Part shown: positions 35,659 to 44,394 of the stretch, piece by piece
Layout of the letters: each line of letters starts with the position of its first letter
Numbering within the stretch: position 1 is the stretch's first letter
NCBI GenBank assembly: GCA_910577685.1
Contig: CAJTOH010000002.1
Coordinates: 62,001-126,000 of the forward strand
DNA: 64,000 nucleotides
Source: an uncultured Dorea sp.
GTDB taxonomy: Bacteria; Bacillota; Clostridia; Lachnospirales; Lachnospiraceae
Direction of reading: 5' to 3'
Translations under genes and position numbers: made by a program
Notes under the pieces: model-generated
Seen by the model: only the letters and a program-made list of their open reading frames with translations
What the model was told of the DNA's origin: nothing
Database searches by the model: none

Positions 35659-36138
35659 CTATAGATACTCCTGAGATATCTCCACATTCCCCTCTTCGTC
35701 CAACTCCATAATCATATAGCTGGGTCTCCGGCTCTCCTGTCTGGGAAATGCCACGCTCCCCGGATTCAGCGTAATCAGATCCACATCCCGCGTCAGGGAC
35801 GGTCTGTGGGTATGCCCGTACATTACTATATCCGCTCCCCGCGCTCTTGCCTCCTCCTTAAGCCTCTCTTCACTCATCGCTACATAATAATAATGTCCAT
35901 GAGTAATGAAGATATGATGTCCCATCACGTCAAACTCTTCCTCCTGAGGAAGATCCGAGAAGAAGTCGTTATTCCCTCGTATAATGTGAGACGGACAATC
36001 TGCCAGAGCCGCAATATAATCCTCCCCTCCTTCCGTGTCGCCAAGGTGAATCAACATATCTACAGGCCGTCTCTCTTCTAAAATCCTCTCGAGATTCCTG
36101 TGGGACTTATGTGTATCGCTAACAATTAATATTTTCAT
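35659..36138 (-). CDS. YfcE-type metallophosphoesterase
   Basis: Calcineurin-like phosphodiesterase of 159 residues, dimetal enzyme of uncertain physiological substrate. Motifs SDTHKS (Asp7, His9), HLGDTEGG, GNND and the two histidine motifs ITHGH and YGHTHRP are all present, so it should be active. It lies 16 bases after the ITP pyrophosphatase gene; this pairing (RdgB followed by a YfcE-like protein) is common in clostridia. Confidence 0.92.
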   Translation of the reverse strand: MKILIVSDTHKSHRNLERILEERRPVDMLIHLGDTEGGEDYIAALADCPSHIIRGNNDFFSDLPQEEEFDVMGHHIFITHGHYYYVAMSEERLKEEARARGADIVMYGHTHRPSLTRDVDLITLNPGSVAFPRQESRRPSYMIMELDEEGNVEISQEYL

Positions 36139-36154
36139 AAGATACCTCTCAACC

Positions 36155-36769
36155 TTACCGTTTCTCCAATATCGTCCGCATCTTTCGAAGCCCCTCGCCT
36201 CTGTGGCTCAGTTCATTCTTCTTCTCCGGCGTAAGCTGCGCGCTCGTACAGCCGAATTCCGGAAGAAAAAAGATCGGATCATAACCGAATCCATTCTCCC
36301 CTACAATCTCGCGCCCTATGATCCCCTCCATAGTTCCTCTGACTACCTCGCTGCTCCCATCCGGGAACGCCGCTGCAATCGCGCACACAAACCTCGCCGT
36401 ACGCTGCTCATCCGGCGCTTTGCCAAGCCGGTCAAGCAGCGCCTGATTCTTAATGTCGTAGGAAGTGTTCTCCCCCATATACCGCGCCGAATAAATCCCC
36501 GGCTCCTTATTCAGATAGTCGATTTCCAGCCCGGAATCGTCCGCCAGAACAACCGCATCCTCAAATCCCGGCATCTTTCCCGCCTCTTTCGCAATCTCCT
36601 TGGCTTTGATCAAGGCATTCTCCTCGAAGGTTGTGCCATCCTCCACAACCTCCGCCTCGATCCCCGCCTCTCTCTGAGAAAAAATCTCTACTCCAATATC
36701 CTCAAGAATCATCCGAACCTCTGCCATCTTATGTTCATTCCCTGTCGCAAATATAATCTTCTTGACCAT
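36155..36769 (-). CDS. rdgB: XTP/dITP diphosphatase (RdgB/HAM1)
   Basis: House-cleaning enzyme that hydrolyses dITP, ITP and XTP to monophosphates, avoiding misincorporation. The 204 residues have the family motifs IIFATGNEHKMAEVR, TFEENALIKAKEIA, VLADDSGLEID, GENGFGYDPIF and SHRGEGLRKM. It starts 5 bases after the methyltransferase gene, so the three genes form one transcript. Confidence 0.95.
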   Translation of the reverse strand: MVKKIIFATGNEHKMAEVRMILEDIGVEIFSQREAGIEAEVVEDGTTFEENALIKAKEIAKEAGKMPGFEDAVVLADDSGLEIDYLNKEPGIYSARYMGENTSYDIKNQALLDRLGKAPDEQRTARFVCAIAAAFPDGSSEVVRGTMEGIIGREIVGENGFGYDPIFFLPEFGCTSAQLTPEKKNELSHRGEGLRKMRTILEKR

Positions 36770-36774
36770 ACGCC

Positions 36775-37944
36775 TTACCTCCCATTTACAGCCGCATCCT
36801 TTTCCCTCTTCGGCGGCTTCGGTCCCTGAAACTGATAGAAATACGTCTTAAGCATCCCGTTATAAATCTTACGATTCTTGTCCGCCTTTCGCCCAAAATA
36901 CTTCTCCGCCTCTTCATAAGAAGTAATCATATACGCCGACCACGAATCCAGCCTCCGAAAGCTTTCTCCGAACGCCCTATATAGATTGGGCAGCGCCTCC
37001 TTCTCCTCTAACCGTTCGCCATAAGGCGGATTCGTAATCACAAACCCGTACTTCTTCGGGTGATTCAGCTCCCTTACCTCTCTCTCCTGAAAATGAATCA
37101 GATGTCCGACGCCCGCTTCTGCCGCATTGCGCCTTGCAATCCTGATTACAGACCGGTCCGCGTCATATCCCTGAATATCCACCTGTACATCATCGCGGAT
37201 CCTGTCTCCCGCATCTTCCGCCGCGTCATACCACAGCTTCTTCGGAATCAGATTCGTCCACTGTTCTGCAGTAAATGAACGGTTCATCCCCGGCGCGATA
37301 TCCGCAGCCATCATCGCCGCCTCAATCGGAAACGTGCCGCTTCCGCAGAACGGATCCACCAAAATCCGATCCTTCCTCCATGGCGTCAGCATAATCAGGG
37401 ACGCCGCCAACGTCTCCGTAATAGGCGCTTTACCGGACACTTCCCGATACCCCCGCTTATGAAGCGAGACTCCGGACGTATCAATCCCAACCGTCACCTC
37501 GTCCTTCATCAGAAAAACCCGCGCCGGATAAGGCGCGCCGTCCTCCTCAAAACGCTCCGTATGATAATGCTCTGCAAGCCGCCTGACCATTGCTTTCTTC
37601 ATAATTGACTGTATATCGGAAGGACTGAATAATTTACTCTTCACGGACGCCGCTTTCGTCACCCAAAACTTTCCGTGTCTGGGAATATAATACTCCCAGG
37701 GCAGCTCCCTCGTCCGTTCAAACAGCTCCTCGAAGGTAACCGCCCGGAAACTTCCTACTTTCCACAAGATTCTCTCCGCTGTACGCAGAAAAATATTCGC
37801 ATAACATACAGCCGCGGCATCTCCAAAAAAAGTCACTCTTCCATCTTCTACTCTGGCAATCTCATACCCCAATTCCAGAATTTCTCTTTTCAGCACCGCT
37901 TCTAACCCAAAATGACAGGGCGCTATCAATTCTATTCTATCCAT
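36775..37944 (-). CDS. THUMP-domain class I RNA methyltransferase (RlmL/YpsC family)
   Basis: SAM-dependent methyltransferase predicted to act on rRNA (N2-guanine of 23S rRNA in the family). The 389 residues have an N-terminal ferredoxin-like/THUMP region (about 1-160) and a Rossmann domain with DPFCGSGTFPIEAA and the catalytic N-P-P-Y motif in FVITNPPYGERL. The linker KAPITETLAASL is typical. The C-terminal tail is basic. Head of the operon with rdgB and the phosphoesterase. Confidence 0.92.
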   Translation of the reverse strand: MDRIELIAPCHFGLEAVLKREILELGYEIARVEDGRVTFFGDAAAVCYANIFLRTAERILWKVGSFRAVTFEELFERTRELPWEYYIPRHGKFWVTKAASVKSKLFSPSDIQSIMKKAMVRRLAEHYHTERFEEDGAPYPARVFLMKDEVTVGIDTSGVSLHKRGYREVSGKAPITETLAASLIMLTPWRKDRILVDPFCGSGTFPIEAAMMAADIAPGMNRSFTAEQWTNLIPKKLWYDAAEDAGDRIRDDVQVDIQGYDADRSVIRIARRNAAEAGVGHLIHFQEREVRELNHPKKYGFVITNPPYGERLEEKEALPNLYRAFGESFRRLDSWSAYMITSYEEAEKYFGRKADKNRKIYNGMLKTYFYQFQGPKPPKREKDAAVNGR

Positions 37945-38009
37945 ACGGTCTCTCCCGCTTCCTCTCTTAATCGTTACTTCTCCATCTTACTTTTTTCGCA
38001 ATCTCTTGT

Positions 38010-38058
38010 CAACAAAAAAGAACGCCGCATAAGACGATTTCTTATGCAGCGCACTTTT
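38010..38058 (-). terminator. Terminator after the Asn/Ser-rich small protein gene
   Basis: Stem GC-GCATAAG / CTTATGC-GC with T runs on both sides (works both ways). Confidence 0.75.
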
Positions 38059-38155
38059 TCGTTTTTTCCTCTAACACAGGTATTGTCATATTCTTTTCTA
38101 AGACCTGAACCTGGATGTCTAAAAGGTACAGCCCGTAATCCTACGAGGTTCTCTC

Positions 38156-38341
38156 CTAGTAGTTGTCGCTGTAGTTTGTGCTGTTAGAATTTGTGCTGTT
38201 AGAGTTCTTGTTCTTTGAAGTCATGTTGGACGCATTCTTGTTAGATGAATTCTGGTTAGATGCGTTCTGGTTGGATGTGTTCTGGTTGCTTCCATTCTGA
38301 GTAGATGCATTCTTGTTAGATGAACTATAATTCTTAGCCAT
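38156..38341 (-). CDS. Asn/Ser-rich low-complexity small protein, 61 aa
   Basis: After MAKNYSSSNKNASTQNGS the sequence consists of repeats of the pattern N-Q-N-x-S-N (QNTSNQNASNQNSSNKNAS), then N-S-T-N-S-N-S-T-N. About two thirds of the residues are Asn or Ser; there is no hydrophobic core, signal peptide or cysteine. A very strong AGGAGG site 7 bases before the ATG and a terminator downstream support a real, well translated gene. It is likely intrinsically disordered; function unknown. Small Asn/Gln-rich proteins can be spore- or matrix-associated, but nothing here shows that. Confidence 0.75.
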   Translation of the reverse strand: MAKNYSSSNKNASTQNGSNQNTSNQNASNQNSSNKNASNMTSKNKNSNSTNSNSTNYSDNY

Positions 38342-38519
38342 GTCAATTCCTCCTAAATCATTTTTGTTACATGGCTATTATGTCCTCTCTAATCAGTTTT
38401 ATGTATTATTTTTTGTTTTTTTGAAAAATTTGTCTTGCAATTTCATTCATCCTATACTATACTAAGGTATGTAGAAAGGAAACTTTCTACAACCCCTTAT
38501 TAATTATTTATACTCCCCT

Positions 38520-38551
38520 CAAAAGATCGATGGCTCCCCCATCGATCTTTT
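38520..38551 (-). terminator. Terminator after the DUF1700/HAAS gene
   Basis: AAAAGATCGATGG / CCATCGATCTTTT perfect stem with T run; usable in both directions. Confidence 0.85.
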
Positions 38552-38573
38552 ACTTTTCTTTCAGCATATTCAC

Positions 38574-39035
38574 TCACCGTCGTCTTCCTCCGATCAGCCG
38601 CACAACAAACATAATAATAAGAAGCGGAACGATGATCGGCGCAAGAAGTGAGAAGATTCCTCCAATCACAGCCACTACCAGCATAAGTACGCCTAATACC
38701 CCTAAGATCACGATCAGCCTCTTCCACCAGGAACCTGCGCCGATTAAGCGTACTTTGGAACCGCCCCTTTGCTGTCCGTTCCCATATCCCTGCTGCGCAG
38801 CGTCATATGTATAGCTCTCCTGCCTGCCGCCGGTATTCTCAATAGATTCAATAATCGATCGGGCGATCGCCCACGGGTCGCCAAGCTCCTCAATAACCGC
38901 CTCCTCGCTGCGGCCTTTCCTCACCTCGTCGCTGATATAGCCGTCATAATAATTAATATTATCCTGTATTACCGAACCGCCCAAGTCATTCGCCAAGGCA
39001 TGTCTCATCTTTTCCAAAAATTCATATCTTGTCAT
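38574..39035 (-). CDS. DUF1700/HAAS-domain membrane protein
   Basis: The N-terminal HAAS domain (about 1-65, YEFLEKMRHALAND, EAVIEELGDPWAIARSII) is a small helical module found in signalling and anti-sigma-like membrane proteins. A Gly/Gln linker and two hydrophobic segments (about 105-145) follow, ending RLIGGRRR. In other genomes this family is often next to a PadR regulator; none is present here. 153 residues. Confidence 0.8.
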   Translation of the reverse strand: MTRYEFLEKMRHALANDLGGSVIQDNINYYDGYISDEVRKGRSEEAVIEELGDPWAIARSIIESIENTGGRQESYTYDAAQQGYGNGQQRGGSKVRLIGAGSWWKRLIVILGVLGVLMLVVAVIGGIFSLLAPIIVPLLIIMFVVRLIGGRRR

Positions 39036-39200
39036 AGTAGTCCCCCTGAGTCAGATCTTGTCTATTTCTATGCGAAATCACAACAGAAAGTTTCTGTTAT
39101 TCTGCCATACGCAAAAACCTTGCATTTAGAATATCACATACCTGCGTTTATTCCAAGTGCAAGGTTCTTAAAATTTCCTAATATCTTTATTAAAGACTAA

Positions 39201-41312
39201 CTATACCTCAAAAATCAAATCGCCGTAAGACGGCATCGGCCATGCTTCTTTATCCACGATCATCTCCAGCCTGTCCACCGGCGCGCGAAGCGCTTCCATG
39301 GCGGGAACCACATCAAAATGATAGAACCGCGCCCGAGTCTCGCTCTCGCCCATTGCCGCCGCCTGATCCGTAAGCCGGATCAACTCTGTCAACGCCTTCT
39401 TTGTCTCAGCAAGCAGCCCGGATATCTCACCTAGAAGCTCCGCCTGTACCGAGGCGTCCGCACCCGCTTCCTTCACGGCAATCACGGTGTCCGCAAGCTC
39501 CTTCGTATACTTAATGACCGCCGGGATAAACTGCTTGCTCGCCATGTCAATCATGGTACGCGCCTCGATATTGATTGCCTTCGCATAATTCTCATACTTA
39601 ATCTCCGCACGGGACTCAAGCTCCGCGCGCGTAAATACCTTGAACTTCTCAAACATTGCAGCCGCTTTATCCGTCGTAAGCGCGGGAATAGCCTCCACCA
39701 TAGAGCGGATATTGGGCAGCCCCCGCCTATTTGCTTCCTCTACCCACTCGTCGGAGTAACCGTTGCCGTTAAAGACAATCCGATGGTGCTCCGTGGCATA
39801 CTTCTTAATCAAGTCATGTACGGCCTTGCCGAAATCTTCCGCACTCTCCAACACGTCGCACGCCTCTGCAAACGCCTCTGCTACGATCGTATTAATCACC
39901 ACGTTCGGTCCTGCAATAGAATCACGGGAACCTACCATACGGAATTCGAATTTATTTCCGGTAAATGCAAACGGAGACGTCCGATTCCTATCCGTAGCGT
40001 CTTTGGCCAAATCCGGCAGCGTCCTGACTCCGGTCTCCAGCTTGCCTCCCTTCAGACTATGGGTCGCCTCCCCCGTATTGATCAACTGCTCCAACACATC
40101 CTCAAGCTGCTCTCCAAGGAAAACCGAGATGATTGCCGGAGGAGCCTCGTTCGCTCCCAGCCTGTGATCATTTCCCGGGTCAGACGCAGACTCGCGAAGC
40201 AGGTCCGCGTGCTCGTCTACCGCCTTCAGCACGCAGGTAAGCACCAGCAGAAATTGAATATTCTCATGGGGGGTCTTGCCCGGATCAAGAAGGTTCTTCC
40301 CGTCATCCGTCGTAAGGGACCAGTTATTATGCTTACCGGATCCATTTACCCCGGCAAACGGTTTCTCATGAAGCAGGCACTTCATACCGTGCTGACAAGC
40401 AACGCGCTTCAAAGTCTGCATCACCAGATGATTATGGTCAACCGCCACATTCGCCTTCGCATAAATCGGAGCCAGCTCATGCTGCGCCGGCGCAACCTCG
40501 TTGTGCTGCGTCTTTGACGTAACTCCCACCCGCCATAGCTGTTCGTTTACATCCTTCATGAATCCTGCAATCCTCTGGCGAATGGTTCCGAAGTAATGGT
40601 CGTCCAATTCCTGCCCCTTTGGCGGCATCGCCCCGAACAGTGTACGCCCTGCATAAATCAAGTCTTTTCTCTGCCTGAACTTTTCCGCATCTACCAGGAA
40701 ATATTCTTGTTCAGGACCAACCGACGGCGTAACCTTCTTTGACGTCGTATTGCCAAACAGACGGATCAGACGCAGCGACTGCACGTTAATCGCCTCCATA
40801 GAGCGCAGCAGCGGCGTCTTCTGGTCAAGGGCTTCTCCCGTGTAGGAGCAGAACGCAGTCGGGATACACAGAGTCGCGCCTGCCGCGTCATGTCTCACAA
40901 ATGCCGGGGAAGTGCAGTCCCATGCCGTATATCCTCTCGCCTCAAATGTGGCGCGCAGGCCTCCCGACGGAAACGATGACGCGTCCGGCTCCCCTTTGAT
41001 CAATTCTTTACCGGAAAAACTCATCAACACTTTACCGTTTCCCATCGGCTCCGATATAAATGAATCGTGTTTCTCAGCCGTCACTCCCGTAAGAGGCTGA
41101 AACCAGTGCGTATAATGAGTCGCCCCCTTCTCAATCGCCCACTCCTTCATCTCATGCGCAATGACGTCGGCTGTCACCAGATCCAATTCCTTGCCTTCCT
41201 CAATGGTTTTTTTCAGGTCTTTGTAAACCTTCTTCGGCAGACGCTCCTGCATAACCTTATCGTTGAATACATCTTCTCCGAAAATATCAGCTACATTTAA
41301 CAGTTCACCCAT
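39201..41312 (-). CDS. glnN: Glutamine synthetase type III (GlnN)
   Basis: Assimilates ammonium: glutamate + NH3 + ATP to glutamine. The 703-residue length (start at 41312, MGELLNVADIFGED, after AAGGAA) is characteristic of the large GSIII class of Bacteroides and clostridia. Signature segments are visible: GPEQEYFLVD, NEVAPAQHELAPIYAKANVAVDHN (in part), GVNGSGKHNNWSL, and RNRTSPFAFTGNKFEFR. The C-terminal helical extension typical of GSIII is present. It has its own transcription unit. Confidence 0.96.
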   Translation of the reverse strand: MGELLNVADIFGEDVFNDKVMQERLPKKVYKDLKKTIEEGKELDLVTADVIAHEMKEWAIEKGATHYTHWFQPLTGVTAEKHDSFISEPMGNGKVLMSFSGKELIKGEPDASSFPSGGLRATFEARGYTAWDCTSPAFVRHDAAGATLCIPTAFCSYTGEALDQKTPLLRSMEAINVQSLRLIRLFGNTTSKKVTPSVGPEQEYFLVDAEKFRQRKDLIYAGRTLFGAMPPKGQELDDHYFGTIRQRIAGFMKDVNEQLWRVGVTSKTQHNEVAPAQHELAPIYAKANVAVDHNHLVMQTLKRVACQHGMKCLLHEKPFAGVNGSGKHNNWSLTTDDGKNLLDPGKTPHENIQFLLVLTCVLKAVDEHADLLRESASDPGNDHRLGANEAPPAIISVFLGEQLEDVLEQLINTGEATHSLKGGKLETGVRTLPDLAKDATDRNRTSPFAFTGNKFEFRMVGSRDSIAGPNVVINTIVAEAFAEACDVLESAEDFGKAVHDLIKKYATEHHRIVFNGNGYSDEWVEEANRRGLPNIRSMVEAIPALTTDKAAAMFEKFKVFTRAELESRAEIKYENYAKAINIEARTMIDMASKQFIPAVIKYTKELADTVIAVKEAGADASVQAELLGEISGLLAETKKALTELIRLTDQAAAMGESETRARFYHFDVVPAMEALRAPVDRLEMIVDKEAWPMPSYGDLIFEV

Positions 41313-41350
41313 ATGTTTTATGTTTTCCTTTCTTGAAATGCCATACCAAC

Positions 41351-41387
41351 GAAAAAGGCACCCCAACCTCCGGTCGGAACGCCTTTG
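41351..41387 (-). terminator. Terminator after fructose-bisphosphate aldolase
   Basis: AAAGGC / GCCTTT stem with inner GTTCCGACCGG pairing, followed by TTTTTC on the minus strand. Confidence 0.75.
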
Positions 41388-41443
41388 TTCTCTCTACATT
41401 TGTCAGTATACCTCAATCCGTTGAAAAAGGCAAGTAAAATTTA

Positions 41444-42307
41444 TTATGCTTTTCCAACTGATCCGAATAATTCCATCTTCTCCTTAACCTTTGCAATGAT
41501 TGCTTCATATCCCGGCTTAAGAAGCTTACGAGGATCGAAGCCCTTGCCTTCGCGATCCTTTCCGGCCTCGATGTACTCACGTGTAGCGTCTGCAAACACA
41601 AGCTGACACTCCGTATTAACATTGATCTTAGCAACGCCCAGATCGATCGCTTTCTTGATCATATCATCCGGGATTCCTGTACCGCCGTGAAGAACCAGAG
41701 GCATGTCTCCTGTAAGTTTCTGAATAGCGTCCAGTGTCTCGAAGCTAAGTCCTGCCCAGTTCTCAGGATACTTGCCATGGATATTACCGATACCTGCCGC
41801 CAGCATGTCCACTCCGAGATCAGCGATCATCTTGCACTCGTTCGGATCAGCACATTCGCCCTGTCCAACTACGCCGTCTTCTTCTCCGCCAATGGAGCCA
41901 ACCTCTGCCTCGAGAGACATTCCCTTCTCACGGCAGATCTCAATCAATTCTTTCGTCTTTGCAACGTTCTCTTCGATCGGATACTTGGAGCCGTCAAACA
42001 TGATGGAGGTGAAACCTGCTTCGATACACTTCTTACATCCGTCATATGAACCATGATCAAGATGTGTAGCAACCGGAACCGTAATTCCCATCTCTTCAAC
42101 CATAGCGGCTACCATGTCCTGTACTGTCTTGAAACCAGTCATGTACTTTCCTGCGCCTTCGGATACGCCTAAGATTACCGGTGACTTCGTCTCCTCGGCT
42201 GCTGTCAGGATCGCTTTTGTCCACTCAAGGTTGTTGATGTTGAACTGTCCTACTGCGTAGTGGCCTGCCACTGCTTTTTCGAGCATCTCTTTTGCTGATA
42301 CTAACAT
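41444..42307 (-). CDS. fba: Class II fructose-1,6-bisphosphate aldolase
   Basis: Zinc-dependent glycolytic aldolase. Start at 42307 (MLVSAKEMLEKAVAG) with GGAGG 9 bases upstream; the five extra residues of the longer frame include the ribosome binding site. The 287 residues include VATHLDHGSYDGCKKCI (zinc His and catalytic Asp), SIMFDGSKYPIEEN, GIGNIHGKYP, LVLHGGTGIPDDMIKKAI and KINVNTECQ. Monocistronic, with a consensus-like promoter and a structured leader. Confidence 0.96.
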   Translation of the reverse strand: MLVSAKEMLEKAVAGHYAVGQFNINNLEWTKAILTAAEETKSPVILGVSEGAGKYMTGFKTVQDMVAAMVEEMGITVPVATHLDHGSYDGCKKCIEAGFTSIMFDGSKYPIEENVAKTKELIEICREKGMSLEAEVGSIGGEEDGVVGQGECADPNECKMIADLGVDMLAAGIGNIHGKYPENWAGLSFETLDAIQKLTGDMPLVLHGGTGIPDDMIKKAIDLGVAKINVNTECQLVFADATREYIEAGKDREGKGFDPRKLLKPGYEAIIAKVKEKMELFGSVGKA

Positions 42308-42383
42308 ATTTAATTCCTCCAATTCCTCTGCCCTTCCGGATGCCTTGGCATCCCTTGGGATGTTATAATTTTCACTATGTTCT

Positions 42384-42412
42384 ATTATATATCATGTTAG
42401 ATGAAAAAACAA
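42384..42412 (-). promoter_or_regulatory. Promoter of fba
   Basis: TTGTTT (42407-42412) and TATAAT (42384-42389), 17-base spacing on the minus strand. The leader of about 70 bases contains GGATGCC-AA-GGCATCC. Confidence 0.75.
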
Positions 42413-42587
42413 TAAAATTTCTTTTTTCAAGATATCAATTTCCGTCGAGTCCAGATATGATCGCTTTACGGGATTGGATTGTCTCCCCAAAAACGCCGCC
42501 ATGTCGCTATGGAAATCACGGGGAATATACCGGATGCCTATTTTCGAAATACCGGAAGACACCTTGGTTAGACCACTTATTTAATTA

Positions 42588-42779
42588 TTACTCTCTGATT
42601 TCATCAATGTCTGTCAAATTAACACCTGCGGTTTGAAGAATTGTTTTTATAGCAAGATATTCTCTTTTCAATTCGGCGTATGTTTTTGTAGCATTTTCTT
42701 CTTTTGCTAACGTCATATACTTTTGAATTTTTTTAAAATCATCAACCGCTGCTTTCATGATTTCAAGTCCATTTGGCAT
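42588..42779 (-). CDS. Hypothetical small helical protein, 63 aa
   Basis: Starts MPNGLEIMKAAVDDFKKIQK and is predicted all-helical, with conserved-looking heptads (YAELKREYLAIKTILQTAG) and an acidic tail. No membrane segment. AGTAGGTGAAG precedes the ATG. I believe similar short proteins are frequent in Lachnospiraceae, but I cannot name the family. The 160 bases between it and the fba promoter have no recognisable feature. Confidence 0.65.
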   Translation of the reverse strand: MPNGLEIMKAAVDDFKKIQKYMTLAKEENATKTYAELKREYLAIKTILQTAGVNLTDIDEIRE

Positions 42780-42891
42780 ATCTTCACCTACTTTCTATAA
42801 GTGCCGGTTACTTTGCTGCTTTTATTATATCAATCGGTGATAGTCGTGTAAAGCCTTTATTCAATTATCTACGAATTCGTGAAATGGCAGG

Positions 42892-43033
42892 GTTACTGTT
42901 CACTCCGTGACCAGCAACACGCTCCGCGATGCACAGAAATCGCAAAATGATGCGATTTCGCGCTGAAAAACTCGGGATTTCCGCACAAAATGTGCGGAAA
43001 CACCTCGCGGAATAGTGGCGTGTGAACAGCAAC
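42892..43033 (+). mobile_element. MITE-like palindromic element, copy A (142 bp, 8-bp target duplication)
   Basis: Terminal inverted repeats GTTACTGTTCAC / GTGAACAGCAAC. Inside are two perfect hairpins: AAATCGCA/TGCGATTT and TTCCGCACA/TGTGCGGAA. The element is flanked on both sides by ATGGCAGG (42884-42891 and 43034-43041), an 8-bp target-site duplication. A second copy lies at 46743-46884. It encodes no transposase. It accounts for most of the gene-free stretch between the small hypothetical gene and tRNA-Glu. Confidence 0.88.
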
Positions 43034-43124
43034 ATGGCAGGACATGCTGTCGAACAGACAACATATAACAGCATTATTAAGATTTTTCAGAAGTTCGCAA
43101 CCCCTTGAAAACACTGGGTTTCTA

Positions 43125-43164
43125 CAAAAAATTCCTCTCAAAGATTACTCTTCAAGAGGAATTT
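43125..43164 (-). terminator. Terminator of tRNA-Glu
   Basis: AAATTCCTCT / AGAGGAATTT stem followed by TTTTTTG on the minus strand, a few bases after the tRNA. Confidence 0.85.
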
Positions 43165-43168
43165 CCAG

Positions 43169-43240
43169 TGACTCCAAGGGGAATCGAACCCCTGATTCCA
43201 GCGTGAGAGGCTAGCGTCTTGACCGCTTGACCATGGAGCC
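43169..43240 (-). tRNA. tRNA-Glu (anticodon CTC)
   Basis: Acceptor GGCTCCA/TGGAGTC, anticodon loop CTCTCAC on stem CTAGC/GCTGG, T arm GGGGTTCGATTCCCC. CCA not encoded. It has its own promoter and terminator. Confidence 0.95.
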
Positions 43241-43272
43241 ATATTTATTGTCTATCTCTTTCGTACTTGCTT

Positions 43273-43301
43273 ATTATAGCAAATACTTTTCAAATAAGCA
43301 A
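43273..43301 (-). promoter_or_regulatory. Promoter of tRNA-Glu
   Basis: TTGCTT (43296-43301), 17 bases, TATAAT (43273-43278) on the minus strand. Confidence 0.85.
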
Positions 43302-43356
43302 GCACTTTTTTTATTTTTTTACAAATTTTTTAAACGGGCGTATAAAAAGATAATTG

Positions 43357-43385
43357 TTGACAAACCTACTCTCCAAATTTAAGAT
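43357..43385 (+). promoter_or_regulatory. Promoter of the ketose 3-epimerase gene
   Basis: TTGACA (43357-43362), 17 bases, TAAGAT (43380-43385); the AAGGAGG ribosome binding site follows at 43416. Confidence 0.8.
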
Positions 43386-43429
43386 TAACATTAGGATACA
43401 TCAATCTAATTCCACAAGGAGGACACACA

Positions 43430-44314
43430 ATGAAATATGGAATTTATTTTGCTTACTGGGAGAAACAATGGGACGCCGACTACAAAAAGTACATAGAAAA
43501 GGTACGAAACCTCGGTTTTGACGTGCTGGAAATCTCCTGTGCAGCGTTGAAGAATATTTCCACAGCAGAAATGGATGACCTAAAATCCGAAGCAAGGAAT
43601 CAGGGAATCACACTGACCGCCGGCTACGGGCCTTCTGCCGCTGAAAATCTTGCATCCGCCGACAAAGCAGTTACCGGACACGCCATCGAATTTTATACGG
43701 ATATTCTCAAGAAACTGGAATATCTGGACATTCACACCATAGGGGGCGGCATCTATTCCTATTGGCCGGTGGATTACTCCAAGACAATCGACAAGGCCGG
43801 CGATTGGGCAAGAAGCGTACAAAACGTTCGTACCGTTGCTAAGATTGCCGGTGAGTGCGGGGTTGACTACTGTCTGGAAGTTCTCAATCGTTTTGAAGGC
43901 TACATACTGAACACCGCGAAAGAGGCCGTACAGTTCGTGACAGAAGTAGACGTTCCCGCCGCGAAGATAATGCTGGATACCTTCCACATGAATATCGAGG
44001 AAGACAGTATGATTGACGCAATACTTACCGCCGGCGACAAGCTGGGACATTTCCATGTAGGAGAGAATAACCGCCGCTGTCCCGGCAAGGGAACGATGCC
44101 ATGGGCAGAAATCGGCCATGCCCTTCGCCGTGTAGGATACGATAAAAACGTCGTTATGGAGCCCTTTGTACTCATGGGAGGGGAAGTAGGAAGCGATATC
44201 AAAATCTGGCGCAATCTCTGTCCGGACGAAGCAAAACTGGATTTGGACGCTAAAAACTCCGTGGCTTATCTTCGCCACGTATTCAGCGGACCCTATTCAG
44301 ATTACAGCGTATAA
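43430..44314 (+). CDS. D-psicose (D-allulose) 3-epimerase
   Basis: TIM-barrel sugar epimerase that interconverts ketohexoses at C3 (D-fructose/D-psicose, also D-tagatose/D-sorbose). The 294 residues closely resemble clostridial D-psicose epimerases: MKYGIYFAYWEKQW start, HTIGGGIYSYWPVDYSKTID, and the metal ligands Glu150 (LEVLNRFEGYILNT), Asp183 (MLDTFHMNIEED), His209 (GHFHVGENNRR) and Glu244 (VVMEPFVLMGG). It has its own promoter and a strong ribosome binding site, and stands alone without transporter or kinase. Exact substrate preference cannot be read from sequence. Confidence 0.9.
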   Translation: MKYGIYFAYWEKQWDADYKKYIEKVRNLGFDVLEISCAALKNISTAEMDDLKSEARNQGITLTAGYGPSAAENLASADKAVTGHAIEFYTDILKKLEYLDIHTIGGGIYSYWPVDYSKTIDKAGDWARSVQNVRTVAKIAGECGVDYCLEVLNRFEGYILNTAKEAVQFVTEVDVPAAKIMLDTFHMNIEEDSMIDAILTAGDKLGHFHVGENNRRCPGKGTMPWAEIGHALRRVGYDKNVVMEPFVLMGGEVGSDIKIWRNLCPDEAKLDLDAKNSVAYLRHVFSGPYSDYSV

Positions 44315-44323
44315 GATTAAAAA

Positions 44324-44362
44324 AACAGCCCCGCCTATGAGATACTCACAGGCAGGGCTGTT
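44324..44362. terminator. Bidirectional terminator between epimerase and rplA
   Basis: AACAGCCC-GCCT / AGGC-GGGCTGTT stem, A run before and T-rich after; serves both convergent genes. Confidence 0.85.
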
Positions 44363-44394
44363 CTATTTCTATATCTGATTCAATCAACGAAAGA

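Noticed and set aside
42865..43141. Short minus-strand frames in MITE copy A, with matching ones at 46744-47082
   Set aside because: They arise from the palindromic element itself and are not preceded by a ribosome binding site; they are not a transposase.
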